From NCBI GenBank assembly GCA_905214725.1, contig CAJMNH010000009.1, positions 1-64,000 of the forward strand: 64,000 nucleotides of DNA, read 5' to 3'. The DNA comes from an uncultured bacterium. GTDB lineage: Bacteria; Bacteroidota; Bacteroidia; Bacteroidales; Rikenellaceae. This document shows positions 38,501 to 46,787 of this stretch, piece after piece. Position numbers and translations under genes: made by a program. Within the stretch, counting starts at the first letter, position 1. Every line of letters starts with the position of its first letter. The notes under the pieces are model-generated. The model was not told where the DNA came from and ran no database searches. It worked only from the letters and a program-made list of their open reading frames with translations.

Positions 38501-40239
38501 AGCGTATCGGTATTGTAACGATAAACCACGTCGTCCACGGCTACCTCTCCGTTCATATCGTCCAGCGTCCGTCCCGAAGCACGGGCTTCGATCAGCGCCG
38601 AGAGTACCGATACGCTGTCGCGGCGGTTGAGATGCATACGGGCAAGATCGGCATGGATCAGGTCGAGATCGAAATCATAATGCGGCCGTTCGGGATCGAA
38701 ACCCACCTCGCCCTGAAAATCGAACCGGAGCGCAGGATCGTCGGCATGGACATGACCGTCGAATGTCTTTTCCGTCAGACGGCCGTTGAAACGCAGCGAG
38801 TCATACGCGTAATCGTTGAACTCCAGTTGCGAAACGCTGCCGTCGATGCGCGCGTCGATCGCCCCGTTCCCAATGACTCCGTTCACGCCCGCTTCGCAAC
38901 TGACGCTCCCCAGATTGCGCTGTCCCAGCACCTCTCCCGCACGAAATCCGTTCACGGCGATACGCCCCTTCAACGGTCGCAACTTGTGGCTGTCGGCAGG
39001 CTGCATCGCCAGTTCGGCCGTAGCTGAGCCGGTGGAAGCCGCCAATGCGAACTGCGAACGGAACGAGGATAGCGTTCCTTCGACCTCTCCGGTCAGCTTC
39101 AACTCTCCGGCGCGATCCATCGTTTGGAGCGTCTTTTCGGAAAGTTTCTTGCGGGCGATGTTCGCCGCGATCTGGCCGATATCGGCCGCCTCGGTGGTCA
39201 GGTCGTCGAACGAAAGCGAAAAATGCGTATGATCGATATCGGGTAATCCCGTCACCTCTCCCCGGGCGTGCATCCGGCTGCTCCGACCGAAAGCCAGACT
39301 CTTCAAATCGGCCCTGAAATCGGAGACGACACCGTCGAAGGTAAGGTTGATATCGCGCAGCGTCAGCCGCCAATCGCGCAACTTGGGCGAGAAGTAGGCC
39401 ACGTCGTCGCTCGAAAGCATCGAATTGCGGATTTCGACGTTCATGCTCACCCGATCCACATACTCCTTGTATTCGGCCCATGAATCGCCCACGATCGAGA
39501 CCGTGGGAATCGAGACATTGGAATGCGGCGTTACCAGTCGGGCATTCTCCATGCCGATGCAACCGTTGGCCAAAAAGAATTTCCCGCTGAAATTATCGAT
39601 TTCGAAGCCGCTCTTCTCGCGCGCCGAGAAACGGCCGATCTCGGCGCCTATGGCGCCGCCTTCGATGGTGAAGTTATCGATCACGGCATCGATGTCGCGG
39701 ATGTCCATATCCGAGTAGTCGATGCCGTATGCAGGATTGCGGTGTTGCTGTTTTTCAAGACGGAATTCGAGATTCTCGACCGTAAGAGCCGAAATCGAGA
39801 GCCGGAAATCGCCCTCCTTCTTTTTCTCCTTCTTGCTCAGGCGCGACACGATCTGCTTGACATTCATCATGCCGTCGGGCATCTCCCGAAGATAGAATTT
39901 CCCGTCGGTCAGCCGGCCGTGACGCAGGGTGAACCCGTCGCTGAAAATGCCGAACTGCGTGATGAACGCATGCAGCTTCCCGACGTAAAGCAGCGTGTCT
40001 CCGCCGTAATCTTCGACATAGAGTCCCGACAGTTTGATCCGGTCGAAAATCCCGATATCCACCCGGTCGATACGAACGACCGTCTCGAGTTTACGCGAAG
40101 CGAATTGCGTGGCCTTGCGTACGACAAAATTTTGTACGGAATTAATACTCAGCAACAAAGACAGCGCAAGAGGAAGTACGATCAGCAACAATACCGCCGC
40201 CGATAACACTTTCCCCAATATTTTCGTAACTTTGCGCAT
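35578..40239 (-). CDS. TamB/YhdP-like translocation and assembly protein (DUF490)
   Basis: A 1553-residue protein with one N-terminal helix (about 12-32), a very long stretch of repeated beta-strand-type sequence, and the DUF490/TamB_C domain at the end (about 1150-1500, with GEGTLNLHINPRSNIFEMYGDYTITEGSYLFTLQNIINKRF). TamB-like proteins form a periplasm-spanning groove that helps outer-membrane protein insertion or lipid transport. The last 60 residues are a charged, Arg/Gln-rich coiled stretch. First gene of a tight minus-strand run tamB-exbB-exbD-tonB-DUF1573-mtaD. A minus-strand TAAATTTG at 40262-40269 is its likely -7 box. Confidence 0.9.
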   Translation of the reverse strand: MRKVTKILGKVLSAAVLLLIVLPLALSLLLSINSVQNFVVRKATQFASRKLETVVRIDRVDIGIFDRIKLSGLYVEDYGGDTLLYVGKLHAFITQFGIFSDGFTLRHGRLTDGKFYLREMPDGMMNVKQIVSRLSKKEKKKEGDFRLSISALTVENLEFRLEKQQHRNPAYGIDYSDMDIRDIDAVIDNFTIEGGAIGAEIGRFSAREKSGFEIDNFSGKFFLANGCIGMENARLVTPHSNVSIPTVSIVGDSWAEYKEYVDRVSMNVEIRNSMLSSDDVAYFSPKLRDWRLTLRDINLTFDGVVSDFRADLKSLAFGRSSRMHARGEVTGLPDIDHTHFSLSFDDLTTEAADIGQIAANIARKKLSEKTLQTMDRAGELKLTGEVEGTLSSFRSQFALAASTGSATAELAMQPADSHKLRPLKGRIAVNGFRAGEVLGQRNLGSVSCEAGVNGVIGNGAIDARIDGSVSQLEFNDYAYDSLRFNGRLTEKTFDGHVHADDPALRFDFQGEVGFDPERPHYDFDLDLIHADLARMHLNRRDSVSVLSALIEARASGRTLDDMNGEVAVDDVVYRYNTDTLRTTQLTLTGQNSSGSKYLSLQSEFADATFRSKTDYKTVFEYLRSSLEKYIPLLYDERKSRKRTAGAVSVVDDYSVLSVDVKHFTPVADAVSDGLQIADGSQLRLLFNPANDKLSLKATSEYIERERMLATRLNLNATNLGDSLSVYLRSEDFYLGTFHMPQLSVMGGARSDRLRLSAGFNDTTARVSALLGLEALIRQSPQRGRSVDVRLLPSHISRKGTTWQIFARNIQIDTARVVVNRFLVMNKDQELLVDGVASRHRQDSVLLRLKNFDLAPFTQIVENMGYVIEGRTNGQAVIKSALKGTEITADILMDSVEVNDLPAPPMRFTSMWDFKNDRARLTVTDREKRDTLIRGFYAPATVRYYAEARFPGIRMSLLDPMLKGVISDTQGTADAALTLTGQRRQAHLSGTIRIRDFHTKVDYTQVSYTVPQATIEVENNRLSMQQVPVSDVLGNRGMMDFNLNLQHLSNISYSLTMQPRQMLVLNTTQEDNDLFYGKVFATGRATIAGDKGSVRMNIVATTADDSAFFLPLSSKSNVARADFITFETQQQTDTLNVLERKKLMFERKHKPKAIEGSSMDINMTLNVLPNADFQLVIDPTVGDIIKGRGEGTLNLHINPRSNIFEMYGDYTITEGSYLFTLQNIINKRFTIESGSTIQWTGEPLDARLNINAVYKLKTSLQPLIGSSVSSGGGDMNLNRAVPVECIINLSDRLTHPTVTFDVKVPTADAEYQTIIANTLNSQSAIAEQFMFLLVTNSFHSDTSGGGNNLGVSASAATGFELLSNQLSNWLSTDDYNIVFRYRPKSELSGDEVDFGFSKSLINNRLFVEVEGNYMLDNSQAVNKQMSNFMGEAYVTWLIDRAGTLKLKGFTQTIDRFDENQGLQETGIGIYYKEDFNNLKDLKERLKNKFRSRRKRQRLLEQQQVADSLRLLERQRAADSTRKASLVVPSADTTSAIEGTAAAPDRRKTDKNLNK

Positions 40240-40269
40240 GGTAAAACATCCGTTTAATCGACAAATTTA
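40227..40269. promoter_or_regulatory. Face-to-face promoter boxes, tsaD (+) and tamB (-)
   Basis: On the plus strand TAACTTTG (40227-40234) reads toward tsaD from inside the first codons of tamB. On the minus strand TAAATTTG (40262-40269) reads toward tamB. The boxes point at each other, so the two transcripts would share roughly 20 complementary bases at their 5' ends. Confidence 0.5.
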
Positions 40270-40309
40270 ACGATTATTCGCCAAAAAAACGAAAAAACAG
40301 CGAACAACT

Positions 40310-41335
40310 ATGGATATAACCATCCTCGGCATCGAGTCCTCGTGCGACGATACTTCGGCGGCCGTCATCCGCAATACGACGCTGCTGTCGAACGTCATCG
40401 CCTCGCAGGCCGTGCACATGAAATACGGCGGTGTGATCCCCGAACTCGCCTCGCGCGCCCACCAGCAAAACATCGTCCCCGTGGTCGATACGGCGCTCAA
40501 GGAGGCCGGCGTAGCTCCCGACGAGCTGGATGCCATCGCCTTCACGCGAGGCCCGGGCTTGCTCGGTTCGCTGCTCGTAGGCGTGTCGTTCACCAAAGGG
40601 CTCGCGTTGGCGCACGACATTCCGATGGTCGAGGTCAACCACCTGCAAGGGCATATCCTCTCGCATTTTCTCGATCTCCCCGACCGTGCGCTGCCCCACC
40701 CCGATTTTCCCTTTCTCTGCCTGCTCGTCAGCGGAGGCCATACCCAGATCGTGCGGGTAGACTCGCCGCTCGAGATGGAGATCATCGGCACGACGATCGA
40801 CGACGCTGCGGGAGAAGCGTTCGATAAATGTGCCAAAGTGATGGGGCTCGGTTATCCGGGCGGTCCGGTGATCGACCGGCTGGCCAAAGAGGGAGACCCC
40901 GAGGCCTTCCGCTTCGCGCACCCGCATGTGGACGGATTCGATTTTTCGTTTTCGGGGCTGAAAACCTCGTTTCTCTATACGCTGCGCGATGCAGTAGCCG
41001 ACGACCCGGACTTTATCGAACGGCATAAGGTCGATCTGTGCGCTTCGTTGCAGCATACCATCGTCGAAGTCCTGCTCAAGCAACTCGCTCGGGCGGCCAA
41101 GGAGTACGACATCCGCGACATCGCCATCGCAGGCGGCGTATCGGCCAATTCGGGATTGCGCAACGGCGTCGTCGAAGAAGGCCGCAAACGCGGCTGGCGC
41201 ACCTTCGTACCCGAATTCAAATTTACGACCGACAACGCTGCGATGATTGCTGTGGCGGGCTACTATCACTACCTCAACGGCGATTTCTCATCACTCGACG
41301 TATCGCCTGTCGCCCGCATCGAGGAACTGTTATAA
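40310..41335 (+). CDS. tsaD: tRNA N6-adenosine threonylcarbamoyltransferase
   Basis: A 341-residue TsaD (Kae1/Gcp) that transfers threonylcarbamoyl to A37 of ANN-decoding tRNAs with TsaB and TsaE. The start LGIESSCDDTSAA, the iron-binding VNHLQGH (His111, His115) and the LLVSGGHTQ segment are diagnostic; VSANSGLR and TDNAAMIAVAGY close the ATPase fold. TsaB/TsaE are not in the window. It is divergent from tamB. Confidence 0.97.
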   Translation: MDITILGIESSCDDTSAAVIRNTTLLSNVIASQAVHMKYGGVIPELASRAHQQNIVPVVDTALKEAGVAPDELDAIAFTRGPGLLGSLLVGVSFTKGLALAHDIPMVEVNHLQGHILSHFLDLPDRALPHPDFPFLCLLVSGGHTQIVRVDSPLEMEIIGTTIDDAAGEAFDKCAKVMGLGYPGGPVIDRLAKEGDPEAFRFAHPHVDGFDFSFSGLKTSFLYTLRDAVADDPDFIERHKVDLCASLQHTIVEVLLKQLARAAKEYDIRDIAIAGGVSANSGLRNGVVEEGRKRGWRTFVPEFKFTTDNAAMIAVAGYYHYLNGDFSSLDVSPVARIEELL

Positions 41336-41387
41336 CCGGAGAAAAGAGAAAAAGAACAATTTTTCAGATGTTTCTTCGATTTTTTAT

Positions 41388-41395
41388 TACCTTTG
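41388..41395 (+). promoter_or_regulatory. -7 element and leader of the FabK/nitronate monooxygenase-like gene
   Basis: TACCTTTG at 41388-41395, 160 bases before the ATG. The leader holds an 8-bp hairpin ACGGGCGT / ACGCCCGT (41498-41523) followed by TTTC, which could be an attenuator or a 5' structure; no riboswitch family is recognised. Confidence 0.45.
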
Positions 41396-41554
41396 CCGAA
41401 AAGAAATTTCGGCTTAGATAGACGGAGCTTCGGCAAAACCGGATAAATTCGTTTCCGGGCGCGGCTTCTCCTGTCTTTACCCGCAAAACAGGCCTCGACG
41501 GGCGTTCATCTTCAGACGCCCGTTTCAGGACTGCCAAACTTTAATTGATCACAC

Positions 41555-42655
41555 ATGATGAAATCACTCAAAATCGGCGACCTGCTGGCCCGCACGCCCA
41601 TCGTTCAGGGCGGTATGGGAGTCGGCGTTTCGCTTTCGGGACTGGCTTCGGCCGTTGCCAACGAAGGAGGTGTGGGAGTTATCTCCTCTGCCGGACTGGG
41701 CGTCATTTACCGCGACTATTCTTCCGATTACAATATAGCGAGCATCTGGGGGTTGCGCGAAGAGTTGCGCAAAGCCCGCGAAAAAACGCGCGGCATCGTC
41801 GGCGTCAATGTCATGGTCGCCATGTCCAACTTCGCCGACATGGTAAAAACAGCCATTCAGGAGAAGGCCGACATTATCTTTTCGGGCGCCGGACTGCCGT
41901 TGAACCTGCCGTCGTTCCTCACCGAGGGATGCCGCACGAAACTGGCTCCGATCGTCTCGTCGGCGCGCGCGGCAAAGCTCCTGTGCGAGAAATGGCTGGC
42001 CAACTACGGATACATTCCCGACGCCATCGTGGTCGAAGGGCCGAAAGCCGGCGGACATCTCGGCTACAAGGCCGATCAGATCGAGGACGCGCACTACTCG
42101 CTCGAAGAGATTCTGCCGCCGATCGTCGAAGAGGTGCACGCCTTCGAAGCGGCGCACGGCTGCCATATTCCCGTTATCGCCGGCGGCGGCGTCTACACGG
42201 GCGAAGATATCTACAATATTCTGCAACTGGGTGCCGAAGGAGTGCAGATGGGCACCCGCTTCGTGGCCACCGAAGAGTGCGACGCAGACCCTGCGTTCAA
42301 GGAGAGCTACGTACAGGCCCGCAAAGAGGATATCGAGATCATTCAGTCGCCGGTCGGAATGCCGGGACGGGCGATCCATTCGTCATTTCTGGAAAAGGTA
42401 AAAGAGGGATTGAAACGCCCGAAAGCCTGCCCGTTCAACTGCATCAAGACCTGCGACGTCTCCCGCTCTCCCTATTGCATCATGCTGGCGCTCTACAACG
42501 CCTTCAAGGGCAAGCTGGAAAACGGCTACGCCTTCTGCGGAGCAAACGCTTGGCGGACGGAGAAAATTCAGAGCGTACGCGAACTGATCGCCTCGCTCAA
42601 AAACGAGTACGACAATTTTTCGCTGCGGGAAAAGTTATTTCCCCACAAAGGTTGA
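41555..42655 (+). CDS. Nitronate monooxygenase / FabK-like flavoprotein
   Basis: A 366-residue FMN-dependent TIM-barrel protein. Seen: IVQGGMGVGVSLSGLASAVANEGGVGVIS (about 15-43), SGAGLPLNLP (near 110), EGPKAGGHLG (near 160) and GGGVYTGEDI (near 208) with GADGVQMGTRF-type phosphate-binding loop (GAEGVQMGTRF near 223). These are shared by nitronate monooxygenase and enoyl-ACP reductase FabK; a C-terminal Cys-rich part (RPKACPFNCIKTCDVSRSPYC) is an addition seen in Bacteroidetes/Firmicutes homologues and suggests metal or iron-sulfur binding. Exact reaction undecided. Terminator follows. Confidence 0.82.
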   Translation: MMKSLKIGDLLARTPIVQGGMGVGVSLSGLASAVANEGGVGVISSAGLGVIYRDYSSDYNIASIWGLREELRKAREKTRGIVGVNVMVAMSNFADMVKTAIQEKADIIFSGAGLPLNLPSFLTEGCRTKLAPIVSSARAAKLLCEKWLANYGYIPDAIVVEGPKAGGHLGYKADQIEDAHYSLEEILPPIVEEVHAFEAAHGCHIPVIAGGGVYTGEDIYNILQLGAEGVQMGTRFVATEECDADPAFKESYVQARKEDIEIIQSPVGMPGRAIHSSFLEKVKEGLKRPKACPFNCIKTCDVSRSPYCIMLALYNAFKGKLENGYAFCGANAWRTEKIQSVRELIASLKNEYDNFSLREKLFPHKG

Positions 42656-42680
42656 TCCTTACCGGAATACGACGAATAAA

Positions 42681-42716
42681 CAAAGGAGAGATTTCAGGTC
42701 TCTCCTTTGTTTATTT
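42681..42716 (+). terminator. Terminator of the FabK/nitronate monooxygenase-like gene
   Basis: CAAAGGAGAGA / TCTCTCCTTTG, perfect 11-bp stem, seven-base loop, followed by TTTATTT. It starts 26 bases after the stop. Confidence 0.85.
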
Positions 42717-42908
42717 CGTAAAGTTTTCGCTGCATTTCCTCCGCAAACTTCACACAGCACAGAGCGTAAAGAGAGTTTCGGATCCTCGGAACAGACCTTG
42801 ACAAAAGATTACAGGAATTTCATTGGAAGCCAATCCTTTTCGACGCAAAACGCGATACGACGGATAACGAAGGGAAACCGTATGTGCGCGAAGCCGAAAC
42901 CGATTCAC

Positions 42909-43226
42909 TCAGGTGAGATGCTGTCCCTTCTTTTTACGACGTGCAGAAATGCCGGAGGATTTCTCGCCGCCGCAACCGCCCTTCGCGCCGATGGCCATTC
43001 CCGCCATCAATCCGTTCAAATAGCTCGACGCAGCCACGCGCAACAGATAACGTTCCGCCTCCTTGAAACAGTCGAATTGGCGTAACGTGTCCGATTCCCG
43101 TGCTGCACGTAACGCAGTAAAAAAGAGCGAATCCAACGAGCTGCGAAAATCATCGGCTCCTGCGATACGGATTTTGTAAGTTTCGGTCATCTGCAACAGC
43201 AGATCCCGGGAACAGGTTTTCATCAT
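42909..43226 (-). CDS. Small protein of unknown function
   Basis: A possible 105-residue protein, mostly alpha-helical by composition (RDLLLQMTETYKIRI, SLDSLFFTALRAARE, EAERYLLRVAASSYLNGLMAG), with a Gly/Cys knot GAKGGCGG and a basic tail. No family recognised and no signal peptide. Support comes from length, amphipathic pattern and isolation from other genes; a minus-strand TAACTTTG at 43462-43469 could be its promoter, but that implies a 235-base leader. It may be spurious. Confidence 0.4.
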   Translation of the reverse strand: MMKTCSRDLLLQMTETYKIRIAGADDFRSSLDSLFFTALRAARESDTLRQFDCFKEAERYLLRVAASSYLNGLMAGMAIGAKGGCGGEKSSGISARRKKKGQHLT

Positions 43227-43740
43227 TATGCATTTTGGTCCGCTGTGCCACGCGGAAATTTAACGGCCACAAAACACAAGAGCGGCACGGAATCAGCCTT
43301 CCCAATATCCTGCAAACAACCTCACGCCGACAAGACGCACACCATCGGTGCGCTGACGGAACGTGTGATAAAATTTATCAGATGCTGAGAACAACTGAAA
43401 CTCTCGTCTGGATACTTTCAAAATAAGAACGTATGAACATCGTCACCGGTGTTTATATGGGCAAAGTTATGTTTTTTTTCCGTATGCCAACTATCGTCGG
43501 CCGAAATAGGCCCTATTCAGATATTTTTCGATCCATCATGACTATCGACTGACTCACAACGAAATATATACGCCCAATTCAAGGATAAAACGAACTGTTT
43601 CGAACAGTCCGAACGGTCGTTCGGGCAATCCCGAAGGCCGAAGTCGGGAAAAGCGGGAACGGCGGATCGCACGAAATCGACCGCCTTCGTTACTTGAAAC
43701 CGACCGAAACACGACGTTCGACGGGATCGACCGCACGCCG
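43227..43740. other. Intergenic stretch with inverted repeats, no gene recognised
   Basis: About 510 bp, more AT-rich than the flanks. It contains the near-perfect palindrome TGATAAA-a-TTTATCA (43366-43380), a TAACTTTG box on the minus strand (43462-43469) and a small hairpin ACTGTT-tcg-AACAGT (43594-43608). I see no tRNA, no known structured RNA and no credible ORF. Confidence 0.45.
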
Positions 43741-44238
43741 TCACTTGTCCTTTTTCCGTTGTTTGATCATCGTTTCGATTTCGCGGATCTTGCCCAGCGT
43801 TCCGCGACCGGCTTGATAAACCGCGATCACGGCGTCGCCGCCGGCGCGCGCAACGGCCGCGGTATTCTTCCCGTCGCCGCCTTTGAGCGCATACTCCGCG
43901 CCGCCGGCCAGATACACGGAAAGCAAGAGGGTCGATACCTCCGTTTCCAGATTGGAAGTCAGAAACGGCGCGGCCTCTTCACTCAGTTCGAACATCACAT
44001 CCGCCGTTCCCATGGACCACGCCATGAGGAATGCGCCCGCACGCTGCCATTCGCCGGCTCTCGCCCGATCGTAAGGCGTCGTGCGCAGCCATTCGGCACA
44101 ACGCAGCACATCGTCGTTGTAACGGGCGCAGTCGGCGGCCGTCTTGATTTCATAGTTGTCCGGCACGGGAGCTTTCTGCGCCGACACGCTCCATGCCGAC
44201 ACGACACAGAGCAAAGTCATCAACATACGATAATACAT
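43741..44238 (-). CDS. Exported protein of unknown function
   Basis: A 165-residue protein with signal peptide (about 1-20, ending VSAQ) and a helical mature part with two conserved-looking Cys (CARYNDDVLRC), a small hydrophobic stretch (STLLLSVYLAGGAEYALKGG, about 103-122) and a Lys-rich end. No family recognised. It is monocistronic as far as can be seen. Confidence 0.65.
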   Translation of the reverse strand: MYYRMLMTLLCVVSAWSVSAQKAPVPDNYEIKTAADCARYNDDVLRCAEWLRTTPYDRARAGEWQRAGAFLMAWSMGTADVMFELSEEAAPFLTSNLETEVSTLLLSVYLAGGAEYALKGGDGKNTAAVARAGGDAVIAVYQAGRGTLGKIREIETMIKQRKKDK

Positions 44239-44316
44239 AGGTTCGGATTTTAGGGTTGTCTTTCAAAATTAGGAAATTCTCCGGCAAAAAGCGATAGTTG
44301 CCGGAGAATAAAAACA

Positions 44317-44346
44317 GATGCCGGAGACTGCTGCGTCTCCGGCATC
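44317..44346 (-). terminator. Terminator of glmS
   Basis: A perfect 12-bp stem (GATGCCGGAGAC with its complement) and a six-base loop, followed on the minus strand by TGTTTTTATT. It lies 20 bases past the glmS stop. Confidence 0.85.
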
Positions 44347-44366
44347 CGAAACTCGCGTTCGAACCG

Positions 44367-46211
44367 CTACTCCACGGTCACCGACTTGGCGAGATTGCGC
44401 GGCTGATCGACGTTGCGCCCCTTATTGACGGCTACGTAATAGGCCAACAGCTGCAACGGAACCGACGTAAGGATCGGCGAGAGGCATTCGCACACCTCGG
44501 GAATCTCGATCACGTAGTCGGCGATTTTCGACGCCACCTCGTCGCCTTTGGTCACCAGCGCGATGATGCGGCCGTTACGCGCCTTGATTTGCTGGATGTT
44601 GCTGACCGTTTTATCGTAGATCTTGTCGCGGGGCGCAATGACCACCGTCGGCATGTCGTCGTCGATCAGGGCAATCGTGCCGTGCTTCATCTCGGCGGCG
44701 GGACACCCTTCGGCGTGAATATATGATATCTCTTTGAGTTTCAACGCCCCTTCGAGTGCGGCCGGATAGTTGTAACCGCGCCCCAGATAGAGGAAATTCT
44801 TGGCATAAGTGAAGATCTTCGAAAGGTCTTTCACCTGCGCGTCGAGTTTCAGCACCTCCTGCAACAACTCCGGCAGGCGGTGCAGATCGCGCGTCACCTG
44901 CTCGAACGCCGCATCGGCGACCGTTCCCTTCATGCGGCCGAGCATCAGCGCCATCATCGCCAGCACGGTTACCTGTCCCGTGAAGGCTTTGGTAGAGGCT
45001 ACGCCGATCTCGGGACCGACATGGATATAGCATCCCGAATCGGTCGCACGCGGAATCGACGAACCGATGACGTTGCAAATCCCGAAGACGAACGCCCCCT
45101 GCTCCTTGGCCAGTTCGAGCGCGGCCAGCGTATCGGCCGTCTCGCCCGACTGCGACATGGCGATCAGCACGTCCCTGTCGCTCACGACCGGATTGCGGTA
45201 ACGGAATTCGCTGGCGTACTCCACTTCGACCGGAATCCGGCACATATCCTCGAAAAGGTGTTTGCCGATCAGGGCGGCGTGCCACGAAGTGCCGCACGCC
45301 ACGATCAGGATACGGTGGGCATTCAGAAACCGATCCTTGTTGTCGAGTACGCCCGACAGCACGACCTGCTTGCCGTCGGCGCTCACGCGGCCGCGGATGC
45401 AGTCGCGCAACGTGCGGGGTTGTTCGAAAATCTCTTTGAGCATGAAGTGGGGATAGCCTCCCTTTTCCAGCTCCGAAATGCTCATTTTGAGCTTCTGGAT
45501 ATTGACTTTCGACTCCTTGTTATCCATGTTGAAGACATGGAGCGACTCGCCGCGGTTGATGACGGCGATCTCGTCGTCGTTGAGATAGACCACGCGGTTC
45601 GTATACTCGACGATCGGCGTGGCGTCCGAAGCGATGAAGTATTCGCCGTCACCCACGCCGATCACCAGCGGGCTGCTTTTGCGCGCCACGACGATCTGAT
45701 TGGGATTGCGGCGGTCGACCACCGCGACGGCATAGGCTCCGACGATTTGGTGACACGCTTCGCGCACCGCCTCGAACAACGAACAGCCGGTATCGGTACG
45801 GATGTAGTCGATCAGCTGCACCACCACCTCCGTATCGGTCTCGCTGCGGAACGTATAACCGTGCTGTTCGAGGGCCTTTTTGACGACCGTATAGTTTTCG
45901 ATCGTGCCGTTGTGTACGATGGCGATGTCGCCCGACTGCGAAGCATGGGGATGGGCGTTCGTGTCGTTGGGTTCGCCGTGCGTCGCCCAGCGGGTATGGG
46001 CGATGCCGATCGTGCCGCTGTGATCCTTCGACTCGGCGAAATGTTCCAGTGCCGCGACTTTTCCTTTTGCCTTGTAGATATTGAGTTTCCCCTCGCCCGA
46101 AATCATGGCCACGCCCGAAGAGTCGTAACCCCGATATTCCAGCCGATGAAGTCCTTTGATCAATACGGGATAAGCTTCCTTGCTCCCGATATATCCGACG
46201 ATACCGCACAT
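44367..46211 (-). CDS. glmS: Glutamine-fructose-6-phosphate aminotransferase
   Basis: A 614-residue GlmS that makes glucosamine-6-phosphate for peptidoglycan and LPS. Class II amidotransferase domain begins with the catalytic Cys2 (MCGIVGYIG) and includes TRWATHGEPN; two SIS sugar-isomerase domains follow (about 290-430 and 460-600), with the conserved end LAKSVTVE. A -7 box TATCTTTG on the minus strand is at 46244-46251. No glmS ribozyme is visible in the short leader. Confidence 0.98.
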   Translation of the reverse strand: MCGIVGYIGSKEAYPVLIKGLHRLEYRGYDSSGVAMISGEGKLNIYKAKGKVAALEHFAESKDHSGTIGIAHTRWATHGEPNDTNAHPHASQSGDIAIVHNGTIENYTVVKKALEQHGYTFRSETDTEVVVQLIDYIRTDTGCSLFEAVREACHQIVGAYAVAVVDRRNPNQIVVARKSSPLVIGVGDGEYFIASDATPIVEYTNRVVYLNDDEIAVINRGESLHVFNMDNKESKVNIQKLKMSISELEKGGYPHFMLKEIFEQPRTLRDCIRGRVSADGKQVVLSGVLDNKDRFLNAHRILIVACGTSWHAALIGKHLFEDMCRIPVEVEYASEFRYRNPVVSDRDVLIAMSQSGETADTLAALELAKEQGAFVFGICNVIGSSIPRATDSGCYIHVGPEIGVASTKAFTGQVTVLAMMALMLGRMKGTVADAAFEQVTRDLHRLPELLQEVLKLDAQVKDLSKIFTYAKNFLYLGRGYNYPAALEGALKLKEISYIHAEGCPAAEMKHGTIALIDDDMPTVVIAPRDKIYDKTVSNIQQIKARNGRIIALVTKGDEVASKIADYVIEIPEVCECLSPILTSVPLQLLAYYVAVNKGRNVDQPRNLAKSVTVE

Positions 46212-46243
46212 AGAATCTCTGTATTTTATGAAACCTAACCGCG

Positions 46244-46303
46244 CAAAGATACGAAAACAGCGACGAAAACTTGCGCGGGATCGTTATTTTTTCGTTACTT
46301 TTG
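46244..46303. promoter_or_regulatory. Divergent promoter region, glmS / MazG-like gene
   Basis: On the minus strand TATCTTTG (46244-46251) faces glmS; on the plus strand TACTTTTG (46296-46303) with TTG about 22 bases upstream faces the MazG-like gene. The two boxes are back to back with 44 bases between them. Confidence 0.55.
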
Positions 46304-46333
46304 TCCACCGGATTAATCATTAACTAAATACCG

Positions 46334-46735
46334 ATGAAAAAAGAGTGGAACGATGTCCGTGAATTTCACGAGAAATTCGGCCATCCCGTCGCCCCGCAGC
46401 CGCGCATGGTGGAGCGCGGGCGTGCATTGAGCCGTGGAAAATGGATGAACGAAGAGGTCGCCGAGTTTCTCGTGGCGCAGGATATTTACGAACAGGCCGA
46501 CGCCATGATCGACCTGATCTATTTCGCACTGGGCACGCTGGTGGAGATGGGCCTCGAAGCCGACGAACTGTTCGATATCGTACAGAAGGCCAATATGGCC
46601 AAACTATGGCCCGACGGCAAACCCCATTACAATCCCAAGGACGGCAAAGTCATCAAACCCGCCGGTTGGGAAGATCCGGGCCCCAAGATCAAAGCCTATA
46701 TCGATGCGGTCATCGCCCGCAAGGCGCAGAAATAG
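46334..46735 (+). CDS. MazG-like/PRA-PH family nucleotide pyrophosphohydrolase
   Basis: A 133-residue all-alpha protein resembling the phosphoribosyl-ATP pyrophosphohydrolase/MazG superfamily: NEEVAEFL (about 38-45) gives the acidic EExxE helix, and QADAMIDLIYFALG (about 54-67) the ExxD-type second helix, which bind Mg2+ and nucleotide triphosphate. The N-terminal FHEKFGHPVAPQP is typical of the subgroup annotated as a stand-alone pyrophosphohydrolase. Substrate unknown; nucleotide clean-up is likely. Terminator right behind. Confidence 0.78.
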   Translation: MKKEWNDVREFHEKFGHPVAPQPRMVERGRALSRGKWMNEEVAEFLVAQDIYEQADAMIDLIYFALGTLVEMGLEADELFDIVQKANMAKLWPDGKPHYNPKDGKVIKPAGWEDPGPKIKAYIDAVIARKAQK

Positions 46736-46741
46736 CGATTC

Positions 46742-46768
46742 AAAACGCAGGGCATAGCCCTGCGTTTT
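46742..46768. terminator. Bidirectional terminator, MazG-like gene / GNAT gene
   Basis: AAAACGCAGGGC / GCCCTGCGTTTT, perfect 12-bp stem with a three-base ATA loop, between convergent genes ending at 46735 and 46788. The A and T runs in the stem give a U-tract on both strands. Confidence 0.85.
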
Positions 46769-46787
46769 GCGTCGGAGCGGGACTCTT

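Noticed and set aside
43560..43740. Possible tRNA or structured RNA in the GC-rich inverted repeats
   Set aside because: The small hairpin does not extend to a cloverleaf, and no T-loop GTTCRA with acceptor pairing was found.
46212..46333. glmS ribozyme upstream of glmS
   Set aside because: The leader is only about 30 bases from the -7 box to the ATG, too short for the ribozyme, and no conserved core is visible.
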